DNA of 64,000 nucleotides from Gordius sp. MW1 (GCA_964036665.1 OZ038528.1:21749245-21813244); one strand, 5' to 3'; positions 1 to 12,064 are shown, counted from the first letter of the stretch. Notes: generated from the letters alone by a model not told the origin. Made by a program: numbers and translations.

Positions 1-42
1 TTATAGCAATGAAATAATATTTCCAAATAATATTCCCTCTTA

Positions 43-243
<201 letters not shown>

Positions 244-481
244 CTAAACCGAGCACCATCCCCCCGCAAAAAAAGGGTTAAAAATCAATCAAACAAACTG
301 TTTGTTTCTAAAAAGTAAAGAGGGCTCGCAAACTAAAACAGAGTGTTTCCTTGAAAAGACGTCCGTTAAAATTCAAGTGTTAATATCATTGTTATCCCAA
401 AAATTTTGTAATCTTTATGATTCCCTTATGTCTGAAAATCAACTTAAGGCGGACTCGATTAATTAAAATCAGCTAAACTTA

Positions 482-700
482 GAAGGGAGACGAAATGTAA
501 ATCGAAAAGTATTGGAGATGGAGGTGCCGGGGAAGAGACGAAGAAGACGACCTCGTGTTAAGTGGAAAGAAAAGGCTCACAAAATTATGAAAACTAAGAA
601 GATATATTAGGACATGGCGCTTACCCGATCAAGATGGAAGAAACTTATCAAACAAAACCCATTACTATAGGACCTAATATAAGATAAAGAAGAACTTAAT
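482..700 (+). mobile_element. 3' end of an RTE-type non-LTR retrotransposon
   Basis: A forward remnant matches the C-terminal coding end of the RTE-type element seen in full at 50,855-53,848 ([10 protein letters not shown], then the RSRWKKL segment). It ends in the family's GATAAAGAAGAA-like tail. It sits in the intron between duplicated exons 8' and 9'. The same fragment is in the matching intron of the complete gene (24,225-24,420), so it predates that duplication. Confidence 0.75.
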
Positions 701-715
701 AATTCTGAAAATCTA

Positions 716-952
<237 letters not shown>

Positions 953-954
953 CT

Positions 955-1639
955 ATTGGATAAAAAATCTGGCCCAATTCAATAAATTTTACAGTATAAA
1001 TCGGAATATAAAACATAATTTTTTGTGGTGCAAAAATTTTTTTAACGATCATATCTGAATATTTAGAATAAAATATAATGCCTCTTAGTGGCTCAAGGGG
1101 TTTTCGGGTCAGAAACCCCTCCCCCCCTCCGCATTGACAATTTTTTTTCTAATATAAAATAAACAATGGTATTAATCGAAAGTGGTATACTGTGGTATAC
1201 ACGTCTTTTCCTTTACATAATTTTACTTAAGTGTGTCTGTGTGTGACTTTACCCTCACCCCCCCCCCCCACGCGCTTTTCGTGTTTGTTATTTCTTTTCC
1301 CCCATATATTATTATTGATCAACACGCATCATTGAATTTTGTATACACGTACACAACGCGTATTGTATCAAAAACTTTTTATATACATTCATTCCGGAAT
1401 TTTATTGTCTGAGAATAAATAAATTAATATACCATGTAAAAAGGGTTAATAAATTTAGGAGGTTTCCCCTGACCGGTGTAGGGTTCGAAGTGCGCTGTGA
1501 TAAAAAGGCGCCTAAGTAGAATTCGTCAAAATTGAAATAGCTATAAATGATTAGCGTGATTGTTATCACCACGTGGTGTACCACAAATTTTAATAGGCTT
1601 GCGCATCAAAAAGACGCTAGAAAAAAACAAAGGAAAAAA
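955..1639. other. AT-rich spacer, no gene seen
   Basis: The sequence has short C and G runs, a small hairpin around 1,098-1,121 and no coding frame that I recognise. The first tens of bases weakly resemble intron 7 of the PKC gene. Confidence 0.5.
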
Positions 1640-2205
1640 GTGCTTTATAAGAATTCGCCTCAAAATCCCAAAACAAGTAAAAAATGCTTTTATTAATTGC
1701 TATGCAATTTAAATAATTAACTTAATATGTATACAGCTCTTTTTATTAAAATCCGCCTCAAAACAAGTATTCTAAATCCCAAAACAAGTAAAAAATGCTT
1801 TTATAAATAATTAAATTAAGAAAGTATTTTAATAAAAATGCTAAGTTATTGTAAAGGCCAAGATTTTTCCAAAATTTGAAGTTTTTATTAAATGCATGAG
1901 TCAATTACTTATAACACATTTATAAGTATATTAATAAGATATAAAAATTCAATGCAAAGGATTTTAAAAACAATCCTAAGTTATTTTAAAGGCCAAGATT
2001 TTTCCAAAATTTGAAGTTTTTATTAAATGCATGAGCCAATTATTTATAACACATTTATAAGTATATTGATAAGTTCAAAGTATTTTAAAAACAATCCGAA
2101 GTTATTTTAAAGGCCAAGATTTTTTCAAAATTTGAAGTTTTTATTAAATGCATGAGTCAATTATTTATAACACATTTATAAATATATTGATAAGATATAA
2201 AAAAT
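1640..2205. repeat. Tandem repeat, unit about 125-130 bp
   Basis: From about 1,850 three consecutive units each contain AAGGCCAAGATTTTTCC, then TTTGAAGTTTTTATTAAATG and a CACATTTATAA segment. Before them (1,640-1,840) a second motif with CAAAATCCCAAAACAAG occurs twice. The ATTGCTATGCAAT palindrome at about 1,697 is shared with the ends of the 1.7-kb repeats at 21.2 and 30.1 kb. Confidence 0.7.
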
Positions 2206-2480
2206 TTTGGTGGTTGGATATAGTTAAATGTTAATTACCAGATTTTTATTATCAAAGAATCTTTGTTTCAGAGAGACATAGCAAAACGCGAGATTAAACA
2301 TTTGCAGCGAAGATGTAGTAATAAAACATAGGGATAGATATGTAACGAGAGTAAATGGGATGGAGTAAAGTAATCCTGTAGTTAAGCATGGGATGGAGTG
2401 AGGATTATAATAATTACGGATGTAGCATATCAGAATTTTGGATGGATAGAAGAATACCGAATACTTCAATTCGATCTTAT
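2206..2480 (-). repeat. 3' LTR of the Gypsy element
   Basis: Homologous to 8,728-8,980 over the whole block, from TTTTGGTGGTTGGATAT to CCGAATACTTCAATTCG on the plus strand. This copy keeps about 20 bp around 2,242-2,265 that are absent from the other LTR. Confidence 0.75.
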
Positions 2481-2733
2481 TAGTCACTTGGTTACTTGAT
2501 GTCGCCAATGTCTAAAACGCCACAATACCCCCCCCCCCCAGATATATTTAAGGTTTTAAAAATGTCGATGAAAATTGGCTAAAACTTATGTGATGTATTC
2601 ACGAGTTTTTTTCGGCTAATGTACTTTTCTACTTTTTCTAGTTACTTTAGCTAGTTCTAAAGGATCTTTACTTAGATGACAGGGTTCTAATCGGTCTAAT
2701 GAGATTGAATTTAGCCATTTTTTCAAGAACGAA

Positions 2734-3000
2734 CTATTTTGGTTCACGTTTCAATATTTTGTAAGGGCCGTCATACGTTGGAGAGAGTGGCTTAAGCACA
2801 GCGTCGTTTCTGACAAAAACGTGGGTTGCTTCGAACAGATCTCTGCTGACTTGTTCTTTTGTTGTGGCATGATGTTTTGGTATGGGGTAAGGAATTTTCG
2901 CCATGGTCCTCCTGAGCTTGTCAACGAAATGATGTTGTAATGGGGGTTCGGTTTTTAGGACGAAGTCTCCTGGTAGTCGTAAACTCGTACAGTACACCAA
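2734..3000 (-). pseudogene. Gypsy integrase C-terminal fragment (GPY-like module)
   Basis: About 88 residues contain VFVRNDAVLKPLSPTYDGPYKIL, resembling the post-core GPY/F region of Gypsy integrases that follows the DDE core. It follows the integrase core fragment on the same strand after a frame break. Confidence 0.7.
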
Positions 3001-3023
3001 TTCTGCTGTTGTTGCTCCTACGT

Positions 3024-3554
3024 TTAATAGTTGAACGTAAACCTAATAATATCAATGGTAAAATTTCGTTCCACTTCGTCTCGCCTGGCGGCTTTTAACG
3101 ACTCTTTAAGTTGTCTGTGGAATCGTTCGACAAGTCCGTTTGCTGCGGGATGGTAGGCGGTTGTTTTAATATGTGTGCATCCTAAGAGATTGGAAAGTTC
3201 GAGGAAGAAAGATGATTGAAACTGTGGTCCTCTGTCGGTGGTAATCGTCTGCGGCACGCCAAAGTTTGCAATCCATTGCTCTATCAACTTTTTCGCGATC
3301 ATCTCCGTAGATGTATCATTCAAGGGAGTAGCCATGGGCCATCTGGTGAAGCGGTCCACTGCCGTTAATAAATGTGTATATCCGTTTGACGGTAGTAGTG
3401 GTCCTAGTAAGTTGATGAGTATGTGTGCGAAACGGGCGTCCGGTTCAAAGGTTCCAGGTACCGTAACTCTGTGTCGGTAAACCTTGCTTTGTTGACATCT
3501 TATGCAAGTTCTTGCCCATCTAACAACGTCTTTGCTTATTGACGGCCAGACCAC
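3024..3554 (-). pseudogene. Gypsy integrase core
   Basis: A 176-residue open frame shows the end of the zinc-binding region (CIRCQQ), then an rve-type core with AVDRFTRWP, TTDRGPQFQS and NGLVERFHRQLK. The second Asp and the Glu of the DDE triad are present. The first catalytic position reads Asn (ILINLLGPL) where the family has Asp, so this copy should be inactive. Confidence 0.85.
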
Positions 3555-3898
3555 TCGATTTGTAATTAGTTTCAGAGGCGCGTATGCCTAGGTGTGATAT
3601 AGCGTGGAAATGGTCGAAAACTGTTTTTCTGAGTGTTTCTGGAATGACGGGTCGAGGTTTGGCAGTTGAAAGATCGCAAAGGATTTTTCACTCGGATCCT
3701 GGAATTGGCAATAATTGTAACTTCAAAAATGAAGAATCCTTTAAGCCTTTCAGGGATTTGTCATTTAGTCGTTGTCTGCTAATCTCTTCTAGATCTGGCA
3801 TTTCTGGTAACTTGATTGCATCCACTCCTAACCGAGAAAGTGCGTCCGCGACTGAATTCGCTTCGCCTTTGATGTATTGTATATAGTGATGCGGGAAA

Positions 3899-3995
3899 AC
3901 CGAGAAAATTCTCGGTCTCGTACCGAGACGAGACGAGACGAGAATTTAAAAAACTGACACGAGATCGAGACGAGAATTTTTCGGCGAGATCTCGG
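3899..3995. repeat. Left subterminal ACGAG array of the hAT-like element
   Basis: Dense repeats of GAGACGAGACGAG, GAGATCGAGACGAG and their complements lie just inside the left terminus. They mirror the array at the right end and look like reiterated transposase-binding sites, which hAT elements commonly carry subterminally (inference). Confidence 0.75.
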
Positions 3996-4562
3996 GTTTT
4001 TATTGTTTATTAGATTTTAGTAAATTATTGTGTATTTTAATATGCTTGATTTACATCTAAGGTATTAAATAAAAATCAATACGATATGAATATATTTTAT
4101 ATTAAAATAACAACTTAGTGTATTAATTATGATATATTTTAGCAAAAATTTTAAAATTTGGCAATTTCAGTTCATTTACCTAGGTATGGATGGCACTTAG
4201 GGTATGTGAATAATTTAATAATATATTTCTCACATATAAGTTCCTTAGAATTATTAAATGTTACAAAATTTTAGACTTAGAATGAGTTCTGATGAAATAG
4301 TAAATATTACTAAAGCATATTTGAACTTAGCAGTTTCCTATCCTACTTGAGGCAGTAATTATAAATTGGTGGTGGTCAATTAGTTTGAGTAATCATACAA
4401 GTTAAGCTAAGGTGGCACGAGCTTTTTTGGGTACCCTAATGTCATTTGTGCCTGCCTAACGATTTTAAAAGTTTAACCGAGTATTCAATGACACCGTAAT
4501 ACATTAAATCATGAGTTTTCTAGAAGTTTTATGCTTCAACTAATAATATACCTCCCAAATTT

Positions 4563-5026
4563 TTGAACCTTAAAAGATATTATGTGAATCAGTCAGCCCT
4601 TAGAAAGGCCCAAATTCCCTCCATACTTGAACCTTCGGATCCTGCCCTTGAAGGTCGAATCCTCGTTAGTCCCATGGGAAAATGGTCTTTTTTAAAGTGG
4701 GATTTTACATGCATAACCTATTTGCCCCCTCTTATCTTAATTATGACCCCATGGCCCTCGCTGAAGAACGCAAGCTCTAAAAATATAAGGCCCTTTTGGA
4801 CTCTAGTATTTTTATCCCAATAGTTTCCTCCTGTTCAGGATCCTATAGAAAAACGGCTTTGGCTTTATTCAAAGAAATAGGCAGGAGATCCCCTCCCTCC
4901 AAACATTCCCCCGCCATTTTATTGAAACAATCAATAGCTATCTTAATTGCAAAATTCAATTTCAAATCTTTTTTGGATTCGTGGCCTCTTCTAAAAGAGG
5001 AAGATGAAGACATATTACTCATATGA
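4563..5026 (+). other. Unrecognised open segments inside the hAT-like element
   Basis: Two overlapping forward frames of 86 and 76 codons are open. Neither matches a family I know. The end of the second (WPLLKEEDEDILL) recurs at about 27,520-27,560 in a PKC intron, so the segment belongs to a dispersed repeat. It may be a decayed transposase end read on either strand; it does not look like a working gene. Confidence 0.35.
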
Positions 5027-6113
5027 TGTTTTATAAATATAATTATTATATAATTGTATCTTTTAATACTATGTTTAGATATATATCAATAAACTTACTT
5101 CATCTTTAAAAAAACATTGTTTTTTCATATGCATTACTTTTCACCTTATAAACTGGAATTGGCAGATGCATTTGATACTATAATATCTATAGTTGCGGTA
5201 ATTTTGCAATATAAAATAAATACACAACTTATAGTGTACCAGGAAAATAACTATTTAATGGCAAAGTTAGTTCGAATTGGAAGATAATTATTTAAAATAC
5301 CAATTTGATTATAATGATTTTTGTATTAAAATAAAATACGCGCACTTTAATTTAAAGTTTGAAACCTTATGTTCTTGATCCTATTATAATGCTGCTTTTA
5401 TTGTTGTTTTTACAACGTTTTAATTTGTGCAAAAAGTTATCAATTTTGTAATTATTACCATAAAAGTCACTCGCACTTTGTGGCTTATAAAACGTTATAG
5501 TAAACCTGTAATAATCTTTATGGGTTATAATTTATGATGGCAATATCAATGTCCTAAAACATTTGCCTTAAAATATGTTCTTTGAGGTTTTAGCCAGTGT
5601 TAATGTTGGGTCTTAATTTGCCTAAATATGTAACTAAGTCAAATATAGGTGAACTTATAAATTTCGTCTGTTTAAATTTAACAGACACAGTAAATTTGAT
5701 ACAAATGTTATAATTTGCTAGAACTATAAAATTTACCAAAGTCTTATCAGTTAGTATATTTATTATATAAAAGTTTAAGCTCCAAACCACTCACAAGAGT
5801 ACTGGTTTAAACTTAAATTTAAAAAGTGCCACTAAACACCACTATTCAATTCTAAATTTAATGCACAGTTATGCTATTTTATAGATTAAACAAACAGCGA
5901 TCCTTTCGTACTATACTTCAAATTTATTTATAGTTTTTTAATTTGAACTTTAAAGATATGTTATCTATTGTCAATGAGATGTCATTTCGCGCTATATCAT
6001 TTTGTGTATTAAGTTTTTTTTAAATATAAAGCTATACCACTTGGATTTTTGTATAATTAAAATTTTTAATAAAACAGGAGAAATTTTTATTTTGTATAAA
6101 TTTTTCTTGAATG

Positions 6114-6255
6114 TCGAGATGATACGAGAATTCTCGCCGAGACGAGACGAGACCGAGATTTTTCTAGACCAAGACGAGACGAGACGAGATCGAGAGTTTT
6201 ATAATCGCTCCCGAGACGAGATTTTGCTTTTGAGACCGAGACGAGACGAGATCGA
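6114..6255. repeat. Right subterminal ACGAG array of the hAT-like element
   Basis: GAGACGAGACGAGACC-type repeats are interspersed with short spacers up to about 7 bp from the right terminus, matching the left array in motif. Confidence 0.75.
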
Positions 6256-6350
6256 AACACTAATTGTATATCTGTTGTGAATTGAGATATAAATCCAGTT
6301 GCCTATTTTCTCGCGGCGAGTATTGTCAGGTTTCGAATTAAATGCGTAGG

Positions 6351-6656
6351 TTAACGGCTTATGGTTGGATAAACGGTGAAGTGTTGGCATTCTAACATGT
6401 GTCTGAAGTGTTTGATAGATAGGTAGATGGTGAGGAGTTTTCGACTGAATGTGCTGTACCGTGATTGAGCTGGCTGAAGGTTAGCCGAAAAAAATGCCAC
6501 AGGCGAAGTTTTTTCTGCTACAGTTTGTTCTACTGTACCCACCGCTGCATTGGGGGCGTCTATCGTCAACGAAATTATGGTTTTTGGGCTGGCGTTCAAA
6601 ATATTTAGAGTAATGAATTTACTGAGCGCGGCTTTAGCCTTGTCGTTTAAAACCAC
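6351..6656 (-). pseudogene. Gypsy RNase H fragment
   Basis: The frame contains PVAFFSANLQPAQSRYSTFSRKLL and IKHFRHMLECQHFTVYP, typical of the RNase H domain after a Gypsy reverse transcriptase. The frame breaks from the RT and is cut on its C-terminal side by the hAT-like insertion. Confidence 0.8.
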
Positions 6657-6680
6657 GGATTTTGAGAGTTTTTGGGTATG

Positions 6681-7379
6681 TCAGTTAATGGCTGGTTGTA
6701 GGGTGTGCGCCATTCCTGGTAAGAATCTTCGGTAGAAATTAATCATACCGAGGAATCTACGGAGTTTTTTACTTGAATCCGGAATTGGAAAATTTTGAAT
6801 GGCATCAATCTTCCCTGGTAGGGCGTTTATACCTGTAGAAGATATTCTGTGTCCCAGAAATTCTAATTCTCCGACTCCGAATTGGCACTTGGCAGGATTG
6901 ATCCTCAAGTCATACTCTTGTAGACGTTTAAGAACAATTTTTAAGAGCCTTTCGTGGTCCGCATCGGACAAACTAACTAATAGTATATCATCTATATATG
7001 CGTAGGTTCCTTCTATCCCTCTTAAAACTACGTCGATAAACATCTAAAAAGTTTGTGCGGCGTTTTTCAACCCAAAAGGCATTTTACGAAATTCGTAGAG
7101 TCCGAACGGTGTCGTTACGGCTGTCTTGCTAATGTCTTCTTGTGTAAACGGAATATGAATGTAAGCTCTCACCAAATCCAATTTACTAAAGACTGTTTTT
7201 CCACATAGGTTTGGTGTGAAGTCGTGGATGTGGGGTATTGGGTATCGGTCGGGAACCGTTACTTTGTTCAGGCTTCTACAGTCCCCGCAGGGTCTCCAAT
7301 CGCCAGATTTCTTAGTTGCCAAGTGCAGGGGGGATGCCCAATTGCTTTGTGATTCCCTGATAATGCCGAGTTCTAGCAT
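6681..7379 (-). pseudogene. Gypsy reverse transcriptase, two segments split by a stop
   Basis: Segment 7,379-7,044 has [35 protein letters not shown] and [20 protein letters not shown]. After one TAG the frame continues at 7,043 with FIDVVLRGIEGTYAYIDDIL, the YIDD catalytic motif, then LEFLGHRIS and FLGMINFYRRFLPG. The palm aspartates are intact; the stop between the segments disables the copy. Confidence 0.88.
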
Positions 7380-7547
7380 TTACTTAAATTCTTTTTTGGC
7401 TGCTTGTCAGCCGCCAATCGTCTGGGGCGTGAATATTGTGCTGGGCCTTTGGTCATTATATGATGACGAACGTAATGAGCTGGTATTTGCTGGGAAAAGT
7501 TTAGAGGTGATACGAGCGACGGAAAGTCTTTTAACATGGCCACGAAT

Positions 7548-7934
7548 TTAGAAATTCTGATGAGTGAATGCTACACGAATTCCAAACGTTTGATGTGGCG
7601 AGGTGAATCTTTTTGATGATAGATGTGTCACTCCGTCGATTAATCTTTTCTTTTTGATGTCTACAATTAAATTGTGCTTGTGTAACAGGTCAGCTCCTAT
7701 AATCGGCGTGCCTAGGTTTAGAGCTAACATCTTTTGTCCAAAGATGCAAATGTTGCTTTTGTTGGCAGCTTGCAATACCGGACCATTTGGAATTTTTGGG
7801 AAATTGGCTGGTGGTGGAATAATGCTAACTTCGGCACCGGTGTCGATAAGAAATTTTTGTTTCGACGTTTGGTCAAAAATGTAGAATAGACGACTGTTTG
7901 AATCCGTGCCAGCAGTAGCCGTCGTCTGAGCCAC
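7548..7934 (-). pseudogene. Gypsy retropepsin-like aspartic protease
   Basis: A 128-residue frame has FLIDTGAEVSIIP (the DTG catalytic motif) and the later GTPIIGADLLHKHNL segment that precedes the second structural motif of retropepsins. It lies directly upstream of the RT on the same strand, as in Gypsy pol. The frame ends before joining the RT. Confidence 0.85.
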
Positions 7935-8299
7935 CTGGCCTGTTAGTTTTTTTTATTGTCATCCATGAAGGCGCATGGCTTTACGCATTTGCGAGCCTTC
8001 TCCTGGAACTTGGAATGATAATAAATGGGTGCTTTTGTGTCCTGTTCTGTGAATTACTTCTTGTTCGTACTCTTCCATGGTAGGATCGTTGAGATAAATT
8101 ATTTATCTGTAACTCTAAATTACTAATTTAATTTGTTAAACCCTGTATCTTGTCACTATCTGTGGATTTAGCTATAGGAGTAATATTATTATTTTGTGAA
8201 ATTGTTACATATGTTCGGTCAGCGAGCTAAACTTGATAGAGATTTTTCTTCCCCTAAACCGGTTAAAATTCCAGTAATCTCCTTAGGCATTTTGTTTAC

Positions 8300-8640
8300 C
8301 CATAAGTTCCTAAGAATTGTATCTCAAGGACTTTAAGTATCGTAGCAATTGTGAAGGGGATTTCTTGTTCATGTAAATCTCTTCTAATTTCTGTATCCTT
8401 TTTGTGTCACTCTGTCCAATTCTTTTAATCAATGATTGTTTTAAGGTATCATATGGATTTTCCAGGGATGTTAAGGATGAGATCTGCTACCTCCTCTGCC
8501 ACTTTGACGGGGAGAGATTCTAATAAATATGCATATTTTACCTTCTGGGAGGATATCTCCTGATATAGCATCAACCTGTGCTATCCAAATCTGATTGTTT
8601 CAGGGATTTTGATGTGGACAATTGATTCCTGCTGGATACC
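8300..8640 (-). pseudogene. Gypsy Gag remnant
   Basis: Reading across frame breaks on the minus strand gives segments such as YAYLLESLPVKVAEEVADLI and LEEIYMNKKSPSQLLRYLKS, like the capsid region of arthropod Gypsy Gag. No zinc knuckle was seen. Low-quality frame with several breaks. Confidence 0.55.
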
Positions 8641-8727
8641 TCCAGCAGTAGAAATGTTTATTGGTATTTCCTCATTGGAAGTTGAAAAATCAGTAGGTTG
8701 CGTGTTTATGTTTAGGAGGGGTTACCA

Positions 8728-8980
8728 ATTTTGGTGGTTGGATATTGTTAAACGTTAATCACTTTTGTTTTAGAGAGACATAGCAAAACGCGAGATTAAA
8801 CATTTGCAGCGAAGATGTAGTAATAAAACATAGGGATAGATAGGTAACGAGAGTAAATGGGATGGAGTAAAGTAATCCTGTAGTTAAACATGGGATGGAG
8901 TGAGGATCATAAGAATTAAGGATGTAGCATATCAGAATTTTGGATGGATAGAAAAATACCGAATACTTCAATTCGGCTAT
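8728..8980 (-). repeat. 5' LTR of the Gypsy element
   Basis: Matches 2,206-2,480. On the minus strand it is followed at once by TGGTAACCCC, a plausible primer-binding site, which sets the orientation. Confidence 0.72.
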
Positions 8981-9118
8981 CCTAGGTTATTTCAAAGACT
9001 AAAATTTAAAAATAACTTAGCATTGTTTTTAAAATACTTTATATTAAATTTTTATATCTAAATTTTTAATATTATTTGTTTAGGACAACTTATTATAGAA
9101 CTTTTTTTATTCTTTTAG

Positions 9119-10195
9119 ATGTCAAAATATAATTTTGAAGAGATAATTAAATATATCAAAGATGGACTGATTCCTGTATATATGATGAGAATCAGAGGGC
9201 CTATCTCAACAAGGATGGTGATGACGAATGTAGAGATTATGAATGTTATCAAATTACACCATGATAGCCTAACTGATGGCATACATGCTAAAAGCTTGGG
9301 GGCCATCTTGGGTATAATCGTACTCAAGAAAAGATAGCAGAGAAGTAAGAGTTTATAAAATTTATAGTTTGAATAATTTTGTGAATAATTGCTTTTACAT
9401 TGTATATAATGTTTGACTGTGTTCTTATATGTTATGAGTAGATATTGGTGGCCGAATAAGTTGGGGCTTGTCATGCATGTCAGACACACATGGCTGTAAT
9501 TGATAAGGCCACACCAGTTCTTCATAATGTGGCCGTGATTCCAGCCCCTTAGAAACAGGTGGGAATAGATCTCTGCATGTTGCCTAAAACAGAACAAGGC
9601 AAATGTTGTTGTTATTGATTACTTTTCTAAGTGGGTTGAGGCCAGGCCCATGAAGTCTCATTCGGCCAAGGAGACTTGTTACAATTTGTGGGAAATCTTT
9701 TGTCGGTGTAGTTGCCCCAAAGTAAATAACCTAATTGAATCTTTATATAGTTTTAGATTGTAATAAGTGACCAAGGTCGTGAGTTTGTCAACTCCCTGAC
9801 AGAGGGCTTGTATGCCTTTACTGGAGTCAATCATATGATTACCTCCGCCTACCACCCACAGGCTAATGGTCTAGTTGAAAGGGCCAACCGGACCATTGTT
9901 AACTACTCCCTGGACCATTTGGAGAACGAGACCAACAAATGGGACATTGTTTTACCTGGAGTGTTGCATGCTTTACTTATGAGGAAACAACGGTAATTTA
10001 AATAAAAGTCGGAATGATTTTTGTAGGTCCACAAAGTTCAGCCCGTGGGTGCTGTTGTGAGGTCGACAGCCCGATCCTTTTTTTCGAATGATGAAGATGA
10101 TGATGAGCTTCCTGACAAAGTGAAAAACGATTATGAGTCTTTTGACTTTAAAAGGCTCATGGATAAATCCAAAAAGATGAAGTAGCCATGGACAA
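9119..10195 (+). pseudogene. Broken integrase gene (Gypsy/Ginger type)
   Basis: Forward frames give, in order, an N-terminal segment (KYNFEEIIKYIKDGLIP), a CHACQ zinc-finger piece near 9,470, IDYFSKWVEARPM near 9,620, a VISDQGREFVN-like piece near 9,770 and then ITSAYHPQANGLVERANRTI from 9,840. This is a DDE integrase core in the correct order but with stops and frame shifts. A tail with an acidic DDEDDDE-like run follows to about 10,190. Whether it comes from Gypsy or a Ginger-like DNA transposon cannot be told here. It is unrelated to the minus-strand Gypsy copy next door. Confidence 0.72.
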
Positions 10196-10512
10196 CATAA
10201 TGAGTGCCCAGTCCAGACAGAAGGCTGATTATGAAAAGAGTATAGTTGTTATTGGTAAGTAGCTTCAACTAAAAATGCGAGCACGAACACTAGCTGGGTA
10301 ATATGCTAGTTTAACACAATTAGCGCTAGCTGTTCGGTGCAATAGTTTTAACAGTAGCACGTAAAAATGCTCGAGAGGTTAGTCGAAGCAGCCAAATCTG
10401 TTAAAAAATTTAGCAGGAGCTCGAGCAGTAAATTCGAGCAGAGAGTAGATTAAATTGCTATTTGTTAAAATTACAATTTTAATCATTATATATCATAAAT
10501 AAATTAAGAACT

Positions 10513-10850
10513 TTGCCCCCCCCCCTCCTTATTTTTTACCCTCTTTCTTACCAGAGGGGGGGGGGGGGTATTTTGCCTCCCCCCCCCTTATTTTTTACCC
10601 TCTTTCTTACCAGAGGGGGGGGGGGTGTTTTGGCCCCGCCCCTTATTTTTTATCCTCTTTCTAACCAGGAAGGAGGGGGGGGGTGCACCCCCCCCCTTAT
10701 TTTTTACCCTCTTTCTTACCAGAGGGGGGGGGGGTGTTTTGGCCCCTCCCCCTTATTTTATATTCTCTTTCTCACCAGGGGGGGGGGGGTGTTTTGCCTT
10801 CCCCCCCCCCTTATTTTTAACCCTCTTTCTTACCAGATGGGAGGGGGGGG
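10513..10850. repeat. G/C-run tandem array, left part (six units)
   Basis: Units of about 55-60 bp have a C-run, then TTATTTTTTACCCTCTTTC, TTACCAGA, a G-run of 9-13 and GTGTTTTGCC. Translations look like glycine- and proline-rich proteins but are products of the repeat. The array continues at 12,322 beyond an LTR insertion. Confidence 0.85.
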
Positions 10851-10854
10851 GGTG

Positions 10855-11089
10855 TGTTGCGTCCATTGTCTTAATTGATTTAATTGACCACCAAGCATAC
10901 CTCGAGGTATCACCACTATATATAATTGATTTGTTTATACCTCGCGGAGGCAACACTAAACTTAATTGATTTCAATTAATATATGTGTATATAAAGGAAT
11001 TTTATATACACCACCACTCACTCTTTGTTCTCGCATACAATTTACTTTAATTGGATATTTAATAAAGTACTTATTTCTTTATCCCGAAA
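10855..11089 (+). repeat. Left LTR of the short LTR element
   Basis: About 235 bp, nearly identical to 12,065-12,317 apart from an 18-bp length difference close to the 3' end. It contains TATATAAAGG near 10,988 and AATAAAG near 11,060, plausible promoter and polyadenylation signals. Confidence 0.8.
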
Positions 11090-11090
11090 C

Positions 11091-11108
11091 TGGTGACCCC
11101 GCATTTCG
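11091..11108 (+). promoter_or_regulatory. Candidate tRNA primer-binding site
   Basis: TGGTGACCCCGCATTTCG immediately follows the left LTR. The TGGTGACCC start is typical of reverse-transcribing LTR elements, particularly BEL/Pao. The priming tRNA is not assigned. Confidence 0.5.
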
Positions 11109-11698
11109 GGGGAGCCGTTTTTTTCCCTCCCCCAGAATACGCCCTTAAGCAACGGCGTCTTCTTTTTTTTTTTGTGTTAAAATTATGAAATTTAGATATT
11201 GGGCACTCCTTAGTCAATCTGGCAGCCAATACAAATATTGTAAAGACACGATCGAGCAGAACAACCAAACACGTCAACTTCTAAATATCGAAATCTGCGT
11301 GTCCGATTGCTATGCCTTCCTATCTGATTACTACTACGACAAAAAGACCTCGATGCCCTGCTACATCTCTACATAGACAACAACAAAGTCTGCCGAACGC
11401 CCAACCACTGCTGCCCAACCACTGCTCTTCGCATGGCCCTAATCGAAAAACCCATCTCAACATCAACACCACATGGCCTCTTGCAACGAGCAAAGACTAC
11501 GTTCGACAAAAACAATAACACCTACTACCAACGTTCTCACCACCGCTTACCGGTTTAGTTGATGGACGATTGCGATTCCAATATAGATACCTCTGCCCGA
11601 GGCATGTAACTTATTAATATATTGGATAGCACCACAACGACACACACACAACTCACACCTCGGCCACTTCACTAACAACCATGATAGGCGGTAGAAAA

Positions 11699-12005
11699 AT
11701 GGCCAGTATTACGAACATCCCTTACCATACTTTAAACTGGCTAGTATTACGATCATCCCTTACACATACTTTAAACTGACTAGTATTACGAACATCCCTT
11801 ACACATACTTTAAATTGGCTAGTATTACGAACATCCCTTACCATACTTTAAACTGACTAGTATTACGATCATCCCTTACACATACTTTAAACTGGCTAGT
11901 ATTACGAACATCCCTTACCATACTTTAAACTGGCTAGTATTACGATCATCCCTTACACATACTTTAAACTGGCTAGTATTACGAACATCCCTTACACATA
12001 CTTTA
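11699..12005. repeat. 39-bp tandem repeat, eight copies
   Basis: Eight near-identical units contain CTAGTATTACGAACATCCC and CATACTTTAAACTGG; variants alternate GAACATC/GATCATC. It lies directly before the right LTR, where untranslated element sequence is expected. Confidence 0.85.
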
Positions 12006-12064
12006 CATCAACTAAGAAATTTTTCAATTTTATATAACGCTCCACTTCTACGAAGGAGACTATT

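Larger units (their letters stand above)
3884..6262. mobile_element. hAT-like element with 8-bp target duplication and ACGAG subterminal arrays
   Basis: The 2,379-bp insertion starts TAGTGATGCGG and ends CGAAACACTA, so the outermost 5 bp are inverted (TAGTG/CACTA). It is flanked by a perfect 8-bp direct repeat ATTGTATA at 3,876-3,883 and 6,263-6,270. An 8-bp duplication and TAGTG-type ends fit the hAT superfamily. It splits the Gypsy pol region, so it is the younger insertion. Both ends carry arrays built on (A)CGAGA. No transposase was recognised inside, so it is probably non-autonomous. Confidence 0.85.
2206..8980 (-). mobile_element. Degraded Gypsy (Ty3-like) LTR retrotransposon, split by a hAT-like insertion
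   Basis: On the minus strand the order is LTR (8,728-8,980), gag remnant, aspartic protease, reverse transcriptase, RNase H, integrase, LTR (2,206-2,480). This is the Ty3/Gypsy order. The pol region is interrupted between RNase H and integrase by a 2,379-bp element (3,884-6,262). Several stops, frame breaks and at least one altered catalytic residue show the copy is dead. No convincing target duplication was found outside the LTRs. Confidence 0.8.

Noticed and set aside
10513..10969. Long Gly/Pro-rich open frames in the G/C array
   Set aside because: All three forward frames look alike because the repeat unit lacks stops; not protein coding.
11699..12005. CRISPR array
   Set aside because: Contiguous 39-bp tandem repeat without spacers, inside an LTR element of a eukaryote.
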